The notes under the pieces: generated by a model | What the model was told of the DNA's origin: nothing | Database searches by the model: none | The model's input: only the letters and a program-made list of their open reading frames with translations | Made by a program: the position numbers and the translations under genes | Part shown: piece by piece, positions 16,492-25,446 of the stretch | How the letters are laid out: every line of letters starts with the position of its first letter | How positions within the stretch are numbered: the stretch's first letter is position 1 | Assembly: GCA_934702375.1 (NCBI GenBank) | Contig: CAKUYE010000005.1 | Span: 59,639 to 123,638 of the forward strand | DNA length: 64,000 nucleotides | DNA from: an uncultured Bacillota bacterium | GTDB lineage: Bacteria > Bacillota > Dehalobacteriia > UBA7702 | Direction: 5' to 3'

Positions 16492-18399
16492 ATGAACAAG
16501 ATGAAATTTGAATCGCCGGATATGACGGTGCAGAATATAGAGCGTATTGCTGCTTTGTTTCCTAACTGTATTACGGAGATGCTGGATGAGGAACACAGCA
16601 CGTCGGAGAAGAAGGTGTACAAGCGAGCGGTCAATTTTGAGCTGCTGAAACAGATGCTCTCACCGGACGTGGTGGACAGCGACGAGGCATACGAGTTTAC
16701 TTGGGTCGGCAAGAAGGCTGCAATCGTGGAAGCCAACAAGCCGATCCGGAAGACGCTGCGCCCCTGTGTGGCAGAGAGCAAGGACTGGGATACCACTGAA
16801 AACCTCTACATCGAGGGCAACAATCTGGAAGTTCTCAAGCTCTTGCAGGAAAGCTATCTTGGCAAGGTCAAGATGATCTATATTGATCCGCCGTACAACA
16901 CGGGCAACGATTTTATCTATGCCGATGATTTTATGCGCTCGCAGGAAGAAGAAAACGCGCAGATGGGAATGTACGACGAGGACGAAAATCGCCTGTTCAA
17001 GAATACCGACACCAACGGACGTTTTCATTCCGACTGGTGCAGCATGATTTATTCACGGCTGATGCTGGCGAGAAATCTGCTGACGGAGGATGGGGTTATC
17101 TTTATCAGCATTGATGACAATGAACAGGAAAATCTCAAAAAATGTTGCGATGAAGTATTTGGCGGACAAAACTTCGTAGCGCAGTTGGTATGGGAAAGGG
17201 CTTATGCCCCCAAAAACGATGCTCGCTTTATTTCAAATAGCCATGACTATGTACTGATGTATGCCAGAAATCTTGCTAATTTCGTAATTGGTAGGCTACC
17301 TCGCACAGAAGAAGCTAACGCACGCTACCAGAACCCCGACAATGACCCAAGAGGAGTTTGGAAACCGAGCGACTTATCGGTAAAAACATATAATGCAGCT
17401 TGTGATTATCCTATTACAACGCCCTCCGGGCGTGTAATAGAGCCTCCAGCAGGTCGCTGCTGGAGTCTCTCCAAAAATGCATTTTTGGAGAGACTCCAAG
17501 ATAATAGAATATATTTTGGAGCAGATGGCAACAGCGTTCCATGTATGAAGAGGTTCCTTACCGAGTTAAAATATGACGGAATGGCTCCAACTTCTATTAT
17601 GTTCTATAAGGATGTAGGTCATAGTCAGGAAGGAGCGAAGGAGGTCACAAAACTTCTGGACGCTGGTGCATTCGACGGTCCCAAACCTGTAAGGTTGCTG
17701 ACGCGGCTTTTGACGCTGGCAAACCTTAAAGATGATTCTATCGTGCTGGATTTCTTCTCCGGATCGGCAACAACTGCTCATGCGGTTATGCAGATGAACG
17801 CTGACAAAGGAAGCCATATTAAATATGCTATGGTGCAGTTACCGGAAGCGTGTGACGAGGAAGGCACTGCGTATAAGGCGGGTTTCTCAACTATCTGCGA
17901 AATCGGCAAGGAGCGCATCCGCCGCGCTGGGGATAAAATCAAGTCCGAAAGCCCCATGACTACGCAAGACCTCGACATCGGTTTCCGCGTTCTCAAGCTG
18001 GACGATACCAACATGAAGGATGTCTACTATGCGCCGGATGACTATGATCAGGGGATGCTCGCAGGTTTGGAATCCAACATTAAGGATGACCGCACCGACC
18101 TCGACCTGCTGTTCGGCTGCCTGATTGACTGGGGTCTGCCATTGTCCCTGCCGTATCAATCCGAGGAAATTGGCGGCTGTACTGTCCACACCTACAACGA
18201 CGGTGACCTAATCGCCTGCTTTGATGCAAATATCCCCGAAAATGTGGTCAAGGAGATTGCACAGCGCCGCCCGCTCCGCGCCGTTTTCCGCGATTCTTGC
18301 TTTGCATCCAGCCCGGAGAAAATTAACGTATTTGAGATTTTCAAGCTCTATATGCCGGAAGATGCCAACGACATTACTAAGCGCGTGAGGGTGATCTGA
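16492..18399 (+). CDS. mod: Type III restriction-modification DNA adenine methyltransferase (Mod)
   Basis: Site-specific N6-adenine methyltransferase and specificity subunit. The 635 residues have the beta-class motif order: DPPYNTGNDF (motif IV, Asp132) first, a target-recognition region in the middle, and the SAM motif I (LDFFSGSATTAH) near residue 420. GGAGGGG lies upstream of ATG 16492. The gene is GC-richer than its neighbours, suggesting a mosaic island. A cluster of three hairpins, one a perfect 38-bp palindrome, overlies codons for TTPSGRVIEPPAGRCWSLSK (see repeat entry). Its stop overlaps the DUF1016 start. Confidence 0.94.
   Translation: MNKMKFESPDMTVQNIERIAALFPNCITEMLDEEHSTSEKKVYKRAVNFELLKQMLSPDVVDSDEAYEFTWVGKKAAIVEANKPIRKTLRPCVAESKDWDTTENLYIEGNNLEVLKLLQESYLGKVKMIYIDPPYNTGNDFIYADDFMRSQEEENAQMGMYDEDENRLFKNTDTNGRFHSDWCSMIYSRLMLARNLLTEDGVIFISIDDNEQENLKKCCDEVFGGQNFVAQLVWERAYAPKNDARFISNSHDYVLMYARNLANFVIGRLPRTEEANARYQNPDNDPRGVWKPSDLSVKTYNAACDYPITTPSGRVIEPPAGRCWSLSKNAFLERLQDNRIYFGADGNSVPCMKRFLTELKYDGMAPTSIMFYKDVGHSQEGAKEVTKLLDAGAFDGPKPVRLLTRLLTLANLKDDSIVLDFFSGSATTAHAVMQMNADKGSHIKYAMVQLPEACDEEGTAYKAGFSTICEIGKERIRRAGDKIKSESPMTTQDLDIGFRVLKLDDTNMKDVYYAPDDYDQGMLAGLESNIKDDRTDLDLLFGCLIDWGLPLSLPYQSEEIGGCTVHTYNDGDLIACFDANIPENVVKEIAQRRPLRAVFRDSCFASSPEKINVFEIFKLYMPEDANDITKRVRVI
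17411..17498. repeat. Three consecutive inverted repeats, including a perfect 38-bp palindrome, inside mod
   Basis: First: CTATTACAACGCCC (17411-17424) pairs with GGGCGTGTAATAG (17428-17440) with one bulged base. Second: CTCCAGCAG (17444-17452) pairs with CTGCTGGAG (17457-17465) around GTCG. Third: 17461-17498 is a perfect 38-bp palindrome, each half reading TGGAGTCTCTCCAAAAATG. The second and third share five bases. The frame stays open and the encoded residues match the conserved Mod segment, so this is not a simple insertion. Confidence 0.93.
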
Positions 18400-19526
18400 T
18401 GGAGCATGAAATGGAAAATAAAAAAATTATACAGGCAAATACCGATGATTCCGTGCCGGAATTGAAAATATTGTGCCGAAAAGCTGTTGATTTGATTGAC
18501 CGAGCAAGGAATACGGCAATTCGTGAAGTAAATCTGGTACAGCTTTTTACCTATTACACGCTTGGCAAGTGGATTGTAGAGGTGCAGCAGGGCGGCTCCG
18601 GCAGAGCAAAGTATGGGAAAAGGGTTTTAGAAACTTTGTCAGATGCTTTGAATCAGGCATTTGGAAAAGGTTACTCTGTGTCTACACTGACGAATATCCG
18701 GAAATTTTATGAAATTTATAAAAGCCGAATTTCGGCACCGATGATCACGCATTTCACGGAACAAAATTCGCAACCGCTGGTTACGAAATTCGAGAACAAT
18801 GTACCTTTTCGCTTGTCGTGGACGCACTATCTGATTCTGATGCGGATTCCGAATGAAGAGGAACGTGATTTTTATGAGCGTCTGGCAATTCAGGAAAACT
18901 GGGGTAAGCGTGAGTTAAGCCGTCAGTATGGAAGCTCCCTTTACGAGCGGATGCTGATCGGGAAGGACAAACAGCAGATTCTTAGGTTGTCGAAAAAAGG
19001 AAGGCTTGCAGAAAAGCCAGCGGATCTTGTAAAAGACCCATATATTCTCGAATTTTTGGGCATTCCGGAGCAAACTGATTTTTCGGAAACAGAGCTGGAA
19101 AGCAGATTGATTGACCATCTACAGGAGTTCCTGCTGGAACTAGGAACAGGCTTTGCTTTTGTTGCAAGACAAAAACGCTTTACTTTCGAGGAAGACCATT
19201 TTCGCGTTGATCTTGTCTTTTACAATCGTTTACTGCAATGTTTTGTACTGTTTGATCTCAAGACTGAAAAGCTGAAACACCAGGATCTTGGGCAAATGCA
19301 GATGTATGTGAACTATTATGACCGATTTGAGAAAAAAGATTTTGAAAATCCAACGGTTGGAATTTTGCTGTGTCCGCAGAAAAATGATGCTGTGGTCGAA
19401 TTGACACTCCCCGAGAATTCCAATATTTTTGCGTCACAGTATCAGTTATACCTACCGGATAAAAAACTTCTGCAAAAGAAGCTGCAAGAGTGGATTGAGG
19501 AAGAAACCGGAGGTGAAGACGATTGA
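18399..19526 (+). CDS. DUF1016 / YhcG-family PD-(D/E)XK nuclease
   Basis: 375-residue member of the DUF1016 family. The N-terminal DUF1016_N domain (about 20-170) includes LFTYYTLGKWIVEVQQGG and YGKRVLETLSDAL. The C-terminal PDDEXK nuclease domain has FRVDLVFYNRLLQCFVLFDLK as its likely Asp...Asp-x-Lys site (broken here as FRVDLVFYNR and FVLFDLK). The family is common in defence islands and beside type I and III restriction genes; its role is not settled. It overlaps mod at the start and res by four bases at the end, so all three are tightly coupled. ATG 18411, with GGAG upstream, is an alternative start. Confidence 0.88.
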   Translation: MEHEMENKKIIQANTDDSVPELKILCRKAVDLIDRARNTAIREVNLVQLFTYYTLGKWIVEVQQGGSGRAKYGKRVLETLSDALNQAFGKGYSVSTLTNIRKFYEIYKSRISAPMITHFTEQNSQPLVTKFENNVPFRLSWTHYLILMRIPNEEERDFYERLAIQENWGKRELSRQYGSSLYERMLIGKDKQQILRLSKKGRLAEKPADLVKDPYILEFLGIPEQTDFSETELESRLIDHLQEFLLELGTGFAFVARQKRFTFEEDHFRVDLVFYNRLLQCFVLFDLKTEKLKHQDLGQMQMYVNYYDRFEKKDFENPTVGILLCPQKNDAVVELTLPENSNIFASQYQLYLPDKKLLQKKLQEWIEEETGGEDD

Positions 19527-22500
19527 AGCTGCAATTCAAACATCAAAAATTCCAAGCGGATGCGGCAAAAGCGGTTGTTGACGTCTTTGCCGGACAGCCG
19601 TACCTCACACCTTCTTACATAATGGACAGAGGCTATGATGACAAACTATCGCTGTTTGATGAAGAAGATTTCACCGGTTGGAGTAACCACAAAATAGTGC
19701 CGGAGCTGAATGACCACATTATATTGGACAATTTACAGAGGATTCAGCGGATAAATCAGATCAAACCCTCTGCTGATCTGGAAGGGCACTATAACCTAAC
19801 AATTGAGATGGAAACCGGTGTTGGCAAGACCTATACCTATATCAAGACCATGTATGAGCTGAATAAACACTATGGTTGGAGTAAGTTTATTGTGGTTGTT
19901 CCGAGTATCGCGATTCGCGAAGGAGTTTATAAATCTTTCCAGGTGACACAGGAGCATTTTGCTGAAGAATACGGGAAGAAAATCCGTTTTTTTATCTATA
20001 ACTCTGCTCAGCTCACAGAAATTGATCATTTTGCGTCGGATAACTCTATTAATGTTATGATCATCAATGTGCAGGCATTTAATAAATCCGTTGACGCAAA
20101 TGAAAAATTGGAAAACGGTAAAAAAGCTGATAAAAATGCTGCAATTATATTTAGAAAATTAGATATTTTTCGTTCCCGTCGTCCGATTGACATCATTGCA
20201 AAGACTAATCCCATTTTGATTATTGACGAACCGCAATCGGTGGAAGGACCTGCTGCTAAGAAAAATCTAAAACTTTTTTGCCCGTTGATGACGCTTCGTT
20301 ATTCCGCAACTCATAAGACAGATAGTATCTATAACATGGTCTATCGTCTGGATGCCATGGAGGCGTATAACAAGCGGCTGGTTAAGAAAATTGCCGTAAA
20401 AGGCATTACTGAGTCTGGCAGCACAGCAACTGAGGGATTTGTATATTTGGAAGGTATTAATCTATCTAAGGCTGACCCAACGGCGACCCTTCAGTTTGAT
20501 TTTAAAGGCGTGTCCGGTATCCGTAAGAAAACGGCCAAAGTCGGAATTGGCTACAATCTGTATGATCATTCCGGGAATCTGGACGAATACAAGTTTGGTT
20601 TTGTGGTGAAATCCATTGATGGTCGGGACAACTCAGTGGAGTTTCTGAACGGTACTAAAATTTTTGCCGGAGATGTGATTGGCCGAGTTAGTGAAGATCA
20701 GCTTCGGCGCATTCAGATTCGTGAAACCATACTTTCCCACATCGAACGGGAACGGCAGCTTTTCCACAAAGGGATTAAAGTTTTATCTTTGTTTTTTATT
20801 GATGAAGTCGCGAAGTATAAGCAGTATGATGAATTGGGCCAACCTTTCAACGGTATCTATGCGGATATGTTTGAAGAAGAATACGATGATATTATCCGAT
20901 CCATGCAGTTGGAATTTGGTGATGATAACTATATACGGTATTTGGATGCGATTTCTGCCCACGATACCCACGCCGGCTATTTTTCTGTTGATAAGAAAGG
21001 CAAGATGATCGACAGCAAGTTTTCCAACAGAAAGGATAGAACCTCTAATGATATTGATGCTTATGACCTGATTATGAAGAGGAAGGAGTTGCTTTTGGAT
21101 TATGATCCAAAAAAATCGCCGGTACGTTTCATCTTTTCTCATTCTGCGCTGCGTGAAGGTTGGGATAACCCCAACGTTTTTCAAATTTGCACGTTAAAAC
21201 AGAGCAGCAGTGAAGTTCGTAAACGACAGGAAGTTGGGCGTGGTTTGCGTCTTTGCGTCAATCAGGCTGGCGAGCGCATGGATGCAAATGTCCTAGGTAA
21301 CGATGTGCATTCCGTTAACGTTCTAACCGTCATTGCAAGTGAAAGTTATGACAGCTTTGCAAAAGGATTGCAAACAGAGTTGGCTGATGCCGTTGCAGGG
21401 CGTCCTGCTACTGTTACTGCCGATCTCTTTAAGGGAAGGATGTTTATAGATGCAAGTGGCAATGAATATTTTGTAGATGATCATACCGCTCAGGCAATCT
21501 ACGAAGACTTGATTTCCAACGGATATGTTAAACGCGGTTTATTGACGGACAAATATTATGCCGATAAAGCAAACGGAAGTATTCAGGTTGCAGAGGAAGT
21601 TGCGGATAGCCGTGATGCAGTAATCAATATTCTCGATTCTATTTATGACAGTCGTGCTATGCAGCCGGAAAATGCTCGTGAAAAGAATATTGAGCTACGC
21701 GTTGATCCTGATAAGCTTGCTATGCCAGAGTTTAAGGCTCTGTGGAAACGTATTAGCCCGAAATCCATTTATGTTGTTAACTTTGATACGGAGGAATTAG
21801 TCGAAAAGGCAATTGCATCCATTAACCGGAATCTTCATGTGCCAAAGATTTATTTTAAAGTTGAAACTGGTGCAATGGATGAGATAAAATCGAAGGATTC
21901 ACTGCTTGACGGGAGTGCTTTCTCGAAATCAAAATCCTCTACTTATGATCGTAGCAAGGAAATTCATACCAGCTCCAGTGTAAAGTACGATCTAATTGGC
22001 AAGCTTGTTCGTGAGACCGGCTTAACGCGAAAGGACGTTGTTGCGATTTTGACAGGTATCGAAAAAGCTGTTTTTGAACAGTTTAAATTCAATCCGGAAG
22101 AGTTTATTACGAAAACAGCGGCTTTAATTAACGATGAAAAAGCAACAGCCATTATTCAACATATTACCTACAATGTGTTGGAAGAGGAATATGATACTGA
22201 TATATTTACGGAGCCAACGATTAAAGGCAGGCTTGGAACCAATGCAATGAAAGCGCAACGACATTTGTATGACCATATCGTATACGATTCTACGAATGAA
22301 CGCGACTTTGCTACCGACCTTGATACCAATACCGATGTTGCAGTCTATGTGAAGTTACCGGATAGCTTTTATATTGCAACACCTGTTGGTCACTATAACC
22401 CTGATTGGGCGATAGCTTTCTATGAAGGTACCGTTAAGCACATCTACTTTGTTGCAGAGACGAAAGGATCTATGTCCTCCATGCAGCTTCGACTGATCGA

Positions 22501-22612
22501 AGACTCAAAAATACACTGTGCACGAGAGCATTTTAAAGCCATCAGTAATGGGAATGTAGTGTATGATGTAGTGGATAACTATCAAACACTGCTTGAAAAA
22601 GTTATGAAATAA
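19523..22612 (+). CDS. res: Type III restriction endonuclease subunit (Res)
   Basis: ATP-dependent restriction subunit that works in complex with Mod and cuts near head-to-head unmodified sites. The 1029 residues contain an SF2 helicase core, with Walker A ETGVGKT at 97-103 and motif II DEPQ at 235-238, helicase lobe 2 with REGWDNPNVFQICTL and RKRQEVGRGLRL, and a C-terminal PD-(D/E)XK nuclease (NPDWA and FVAETKG). It starts at TTG with GGAGG nine bases upstream, overlapping the DUF1016 stop. All catalytic motifs look intact. Confidence 0.93.
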   Translation: MKLQFKHQKFQADAAKAVVDVFAGQPYLTPSYIMDRGYDDKLSLFDEEDFTGWSNHKIVPELNDHIILDNLQRIQRINQIKPSADLEGHYNLTIEMETGVGKTYTYIKTMYELNKHYGWSKFIVVVPSIAIREGVYKSFQVTQEHFAEEYGKKIRFFIYNSAQLTEIDHFASDNSINVMIINVQAFNKSVDANEKLENGKKADKNAAIIFRKLDIFRSRRPIDIIAKTNPILIIDEPQSVEGPAAKKNLKLFCPLMTLRYSATHKTDSIYNMVYRLDAMEAYNKRLVKKIAVKGITESGSTATEGFVYLEGINLSKADPTATLQFDFKGVSGIRKKTAKVGIGYNLYDHSGNLDEYKFGFVVKSIDGRDNSVEFLNGTKIFAGDVIGRVSEDQLRRIQIRETILSHIERERQLFHKGIKVLSLFFIDEVAKYKQYDELGQPFNGIYADMFEEEYDDIIRSMQLEFGDDNYIRYLDAISAHDTHAGYFSVDKKGKMIDSKFSNRKDRTSNDIDAYDLIMKRKELLLDYDPKKSPVRFIFSHSALREGWDNPNVFQICTLKQSSSEVRKRQEVGRGLRLCVNQAGERMDANVLGNDVHSVNVLTVIASESYDSFAKGLQTELADAVAGRPATVTADLFKGRMFIDASGNEYFVDDHTAQAIYEDLISNGYVKRGLLTDKYYADKANGSIQVAEEVADSRDAVINILDSIYDSRAMQPENAREKNIELRVDPDKLAMPEFKALWKRISPKSIYVVNFDTEELVEKAIASINRNLHVPKIYFKVETGAMDEIKSKDSLLDGSAFSKSKSSTYDRSKEIHTSSSVKYDLIGKLVRETGLTRKDVVAILTGIEKAVFEQFKFNPEEFITKTAALINDEKATAIIQHITYNVLEEEYDTDIFTEPTIKGRLGTNAMKAQRHLYDHIVYDSTNERDFATDLDTNTDVAVYVKLPDSFYIATPVGHYNPDWAIAFYEGTVKHIYFVAETKGSMSSMQLRLIEDSKIHCAREHFKAISNGNVVYDVVDNYQTLLEKVMK

Positions 22613-22666
22613 AAAAGAGGGTATTTCAAAATTGTAGCATACAATCTTGGGATACCCTCGTTGTTT
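22611..22666. terminator. Bidirectional terminator between res and pdxT
   Basis: GAGGGTAT (22617-22624) pairs with ATACCCTC (22652-22659), with an inner stem ATTGTA/TACAAT. An A-run precedes and a T-rich run follows, so it can serve both converging genes. It overlaps the end of pdxT. Confidence 0.85.
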
Positions 22667-23234
22667 ATTTGGATTTTATCATGTTTAGGAAGTATTGGTG
22701 TACTTTTAGGTCTTTTGTTAGTTCCGGGTGAAAAGCGGTGACTAGCTGGTTGTTTTCTTTTGCTGCTACGATTTTGCCATCGACTTCGGCCAGGGCTTCT
22801 GCGTTTCCGTTTACTTCTGTAATGTAGGGTGCGCGGATAAAGGTCATTTCTACATCGCCGAGGCATTTGAAAGGGGCCGTTGTATGGAAGCTGCCCAGCT
22901 GGCGGCCGTAGCCGTTGCGCATGGCTTTGATATTCATGGTGGCAAAGTAGCTGCGTTGGTCATTTTCGATTTCCTTTGCTAAAAGCAGCAGGCCGGCGCA
23001 GGTGCCGAATACCGGCAGGCCGTTGCGGATACGATCGTACAGTGGATCGAACATCTCCAGGTCTCGTAAAAGCTTTCCTTGTACGGTGCTTTCGCCACCG
23101 GGAATGATCAGTCCATCACAGGGGATATCCAGGTCTTTCCGTTGGCGAATTTCAAAAGAAGGGACATCTAATGCTGCCAGCATTTGGCTGTGTTCGATAA
23201 ATGCTCCTTGTAAGGCTAAAATACCGATACGCAT
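22665..23234 (-). CDS. pdxT: Pyridoxal 5'-phosphate synthase glutaminase subunit
   Basis: Class I glutamine amidotransferase that feeds ammonia to PdxS. The 189 residues have GILALQGAF at the N-terminus, GGEST, the nucleophile Cys79 in FGTCAGL, and a His-Glu pair in FHPEL near the C-terminus. Length and motifs are normal. It starts one base after the pdxS stop, so the subunits are made together. It is the last gene of a short operon that converges on the restriction island. Confidence 0.97.
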   Translation of the reverse strand: MRIGILALQGAFIEHSQMLAALDVPSFEIRQRKDLDIPCDGLIIPGGESTVQGKLLRDLEMFDPLYDRIRNGLPVFGTCAGLLLLAKEIENDQRSYFATMNIKAMRNGYGRQLGSFHTTAPFKCLGDVEMTFIRAPYITEVNGNAEALAEVDGKIVAAKENNQLVTAFHPELTKDLKVHQYFLNMIKSK

Positions 23235-23235
23235 A

Positions 23236-24111
23236 TTATTTGCCTCTTTCTGCCATTAAGATCTCGATTTCCTGTTCGTTGATGCCCACCATTGCTTCAC
23301 CAAGATCTTCGGAAAGCTCCGCCAATACTTTTGCATCGTTGAAGTTGGTTACGGCTTTTACGATTGCTGCCGCGCGTTTTTCCGGGTTGCCGGATTTGAA
23401 AATACCGGAGCCGACAAATACACCTTCGGCACCGAGCTGCATCATCAATGCGGCATCGGCGGGAGTTGCAACGCCGCCGGCGGCAAAGTTAACCACAGGA
23501 AGTTTTTTGTTTTCGTGGACGTAAAGAACGAGGTCATAGGGAACTTGTAATTCCTTTGCAACATCAAAAAGCTCATCTTCACGCATAGCACCGATGCGGC
23601 GAATTTCCGACTGCATCATGCGCATGTGACGGACGGCCTGTACTATATTGCCGGTACCGGGTTCCCCTTTGGTGCGGATCATCGCAGCGCCTTCATTGAT
23701 GCGGCGGAGTGCTTCGCCAAGGTCTCTGGCACCGCAAACGAAAGGTACATCAAAAGCGGTTTTATCAATATGATATTTATCATCGGCAGGGGAGAGAACT
23801 TCACTTTCATCAATATAGTCGATTTCAATGGCTTGAAGGATCTGTGCCTCTGCAAAATGGCCGATGCGGCATTTTGCCATTACCGGAATGGAAACAGCAT
23901 TCTGGATGCCTTTGATCATTTTGGGGTCGCTCATACGGGAAACACCGCCGGCAGCACGAATATCCGCCGGGATTCGTTCCAATGCCATTACGGCGCAAGC
24001 ACCGGCTGCTTCTGCAATTTTTGCCTGTTCCGGTGTGGTAACATCCATAATGACGCCACCTTTTAACATCTGCGCCAGGTTTTTATTTAATTCTAATTTT
24101 TTATTTTTCAT
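23236..24111 (-). CDS. pdxS: Pyridoxal 5'-phosphate synthase subunit PdxS
   Basis: TIM-barrel enzyme forming PLP from ribose 5-phosphate, glyceraldehyde 3-phosphate and ammonia; it forms a dodecamer with PdxT. The 291 residues include MLKGGVIMDVTTPEQAKIAE, the lysine of PVMAKCRIGH and the second catalytic lysine in IRTKGEPGTGN. ATG 24111 has an AAGGAGA ribosome site; longer in-frame starts reach into the promoter. It is transcribed from a strong promoter with an overlapping dyad. The PLP product serves CysK and MetY encoded next door. Confidence 0.97.
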   Translation of the reverse strand: MKNKKLELNKNLAQMLKGGVIMDVTTPEQAKIAEAAGACAVMALERIPADIRAAGGVSRMSDPKMIKGIQNAVSIPVMAKCRIGHFAEAQILQAIEIDYIDESEVLSPADDKYHIDKTAFDVPFVCGARDLGEALRRINEGAAMIRTKGEPGTGNIVQAVRHMRMMQSEIRRIGAMREDELFDVAKELQVPYDLVLYVHENKKLPVVNFAAGGVATPADAALMMQLGAEGVFVGSGIFKSGNPEKRAAAIVKAVTNFNDAKVLAELSEDLGEAMVGINEQEIEILMAERGK

Positions 24112-24138
24112 TTTATATGTCTCCTTTTTTGAAAATAC

Positions 24139-24152
24139 CCTATTCCGATAGG
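24139..24152. promoter_or_regulatory. Candidate operator dyad at the pdxST transcription start
   Basis: CCTAT (24139-24143) and ATAGG (24148-24152) form an inverted repeat with a 4-base spacer, just downstream of the pdxS -10. A regulator bound here would block initiation. The Rrf2 protein encoded nearby is one candidate. Confidence 0.5.
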
Positions 24153-24160
24153 TTTTATGA

Positions 24161-24189
24161 ATTATACAAGAAATGTAACTAAAAGTCAA
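24161..24189 (-). promoter_or_regulatory. pdxST promoter
   Basis: On the minus strand TTGACT (24189-24184), 17-base spacer, TATAAT (24166-24161). Confidence 0.85.
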
Positions 24190-24290
24190 GGGAATATATT
24201 ACAATTTTTCGAAATCGATGATATAAAATCAATATTCGCAGTTATAGATTAATCCTATAACGATTTTATCGGGTTTTTTCCAAAATACCG

Positions 24291-24319
24291 TTGACAGACG
24301 AAATCTTCAGTGCTAAAAT
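24291..24319 (+). promoter_or_regulatory. cysK promoter
   Basis: TTGACA (24291-24296), 17-base spacer, TAAAAT (24314-24319). The untranslated leader would be about 105 bases and contains repeated CTAGG/CCTA sequences. Confidence 0.8.
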
Positions 24320-24433
24320 AATACCTACAAAACAGCTAGGATTACTAGGTTAATAAAGTTAGCCGCCTTGCCTGGATATATTTATTTAAATGTTTAAAGA
24401 AAGAAAATTTATTACGAAAAGGAGAATATTAAG

Positions 24434-25363
24434 ATGAAGATTTACGAAGAAATTACAGATTTGATCGGTTCCACACCTCTTGTTAAACTTAAAAATTATT
24501 CCGAAGCCAGAGGTTTAAAAGCTCCTGTCATTGCCAAGGTTGAATTCTTCAATCCTGCCGGCAGCGTAAAAGACCGTATTGCCAAAGCAATGCTTGACGA
24601 TGCTGAAGCAAAGGGTCTTTTAAAAGAAGGTTCTGTGATTATTGAGCCCACCAGTGGGAATACCGGTATCGGTTTAGCCTCGGTTGCTGCTGCAAGAGGT
24701 TATAAAATCATTCTGACAATGCCGGAAACCATGAGCGTGGAACGTCGTAATCTCTTAAAAGCTTATGGTGCAGAATTGGTATTGACTGATGGTGCAAAAG
24801 GCATGAAAGGTGCCATTGCCAAAGCGGAAGAGCTGGCAAAGGAAACACCGAACAGCTTTATTCCCAGCCAGTTTACGAATCCTGCCAATCCTTCCATTCA
24901 CCGTAGCACGACAGGTCCCGAAATTTGGCGTGATACCGAAGGGAAAGTCGATATTTTTGTGGCCGGCGTCGGTACCGGCGGCACCGTTACCGGTGTGGGT
25001 GAATATTTGAAATCTCAAAATCCCAATGTCAAAGTTGTTGCCGTTGAGCCGGAAACATCCCCGGTATTATCAAAGGGCACTCCCGGCCCTCATAAGATTC
25101 AGGGGATTGGCGCAGGCTTTGTTCCGGAAACATTAAACACCTCCGTATACGATGAAGTATTCCCTGTTTCCAATGAAGATGCCTTTGCCACCGGCAAAGC
25201 AATTGCCAGAGAAGATGGTATTCTGGTCGGTATTTCCTCCGGTGCTGCGGTGTTTGCCGCAACTCAGTTGGCCAAACGTCCGGAAAACGAAGGTAAAGTG
25301 ATCGTTGCATTGCTGCCGGACACCGGAGAACGCTATCTCTCCACCCCGATGTTTGCTGAATAA
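24434..25363 (+). CDS. cysK: Cysteine synthase A (O-acetylserine sulfhydrylase)
   Basis: PLP enzyme making cysteine from O-acetylserine and sulfide. The 309-residue protein binds PLP through Lys46 in NPAGSVKDR. It has the substrate loop TSGNTG, the phosphate loop GTGGTVTG and the C-terminal PDTGERYLST typical of CysK rather than cystathionine beta-synthase. AAGGAG lies upstream of ATG 24434. It is monocistronic, between its own promoter and terminator. Neighbouring Rrf2 and LysR regulators suggest sulfur-dependent control. Confidence 0.96.
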   Translation: MKIYEEITDLIGSTPLVKLKNYSEARGLKAPVIAKVEFFNPAGSVKDRIAKAMLDDAEAKGLLKEGSVIIEPTSGNTGIGLASVAAARGYKIILTMPETMSVERRNLLKAYGAELVLTDGAKGMKGAIAKAEELAKETPNSFIPSQFTNPANPSIHRSTTGPEIWRDTEGKVDIFVAGVGTGGTVTGVGEYLKSQNPNVKVVAVEPETSPVLSKGTPGPHKIQGIGAGFVPETLNTSVYDEVFPVSNEDAFATGKAIAREDGILVGISSGAAVFAATQLAKRPENEGKVIVALLPDTGERYLSTPMFAE

Positions 25364-25381
25364 AAAACGGTAAGTAAAATA

Positions 25382-25428
25382 AAAATCCGTCGGACTCCGG
25401 TTCAGATCTTCCGGGGTCGGCGGATTTT
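25382..25428 (+). terminator. Terminator after cysK, possibly bidirectional
   Basis: AAAATCCG...CTCCGG (25382-25400) pairs with CCGGGG...CGGATTTT (25411-25428) with small mismatches; T-rich sequence follows. A-rich sequence on the other side suits the converging Rrf2 gene as well. Confidence 0.85.
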
Positions 25429-25446
25429 CATTTTGTAAAAATGATA

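Larger units (their letters stand above)
24112..24433. other. Divergent pdxS / cysK regulatory region (322 bp)
   Basis: This gene-free stretch holds two well-formed divergent sigma-A promoters, listed separately. Beyond them it has several CCTA/TAGG-containing sequences: near 24251-24256, 24323-24327, 24337-24340 and 24346-24350. No T-box, SAM riboswitch or terminator was recognised. Confidence 0.6.

Noticed and set aside
11515..22666. tRNA-Leu as an integration site for the defence island
   Set aside because: No integrase gene and no copy of the tRNA 3' end was found at the far side (around 22611-22666). Position next to a tRNA is suggestive only.
24320..24433. T-box or SAM riboswitch in the cysK leader
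   Set aside because: No T-box sequence, specifier stem or SAM aptamer core was recognised, and no switching terminator lies before cysK. The same holds for metY.
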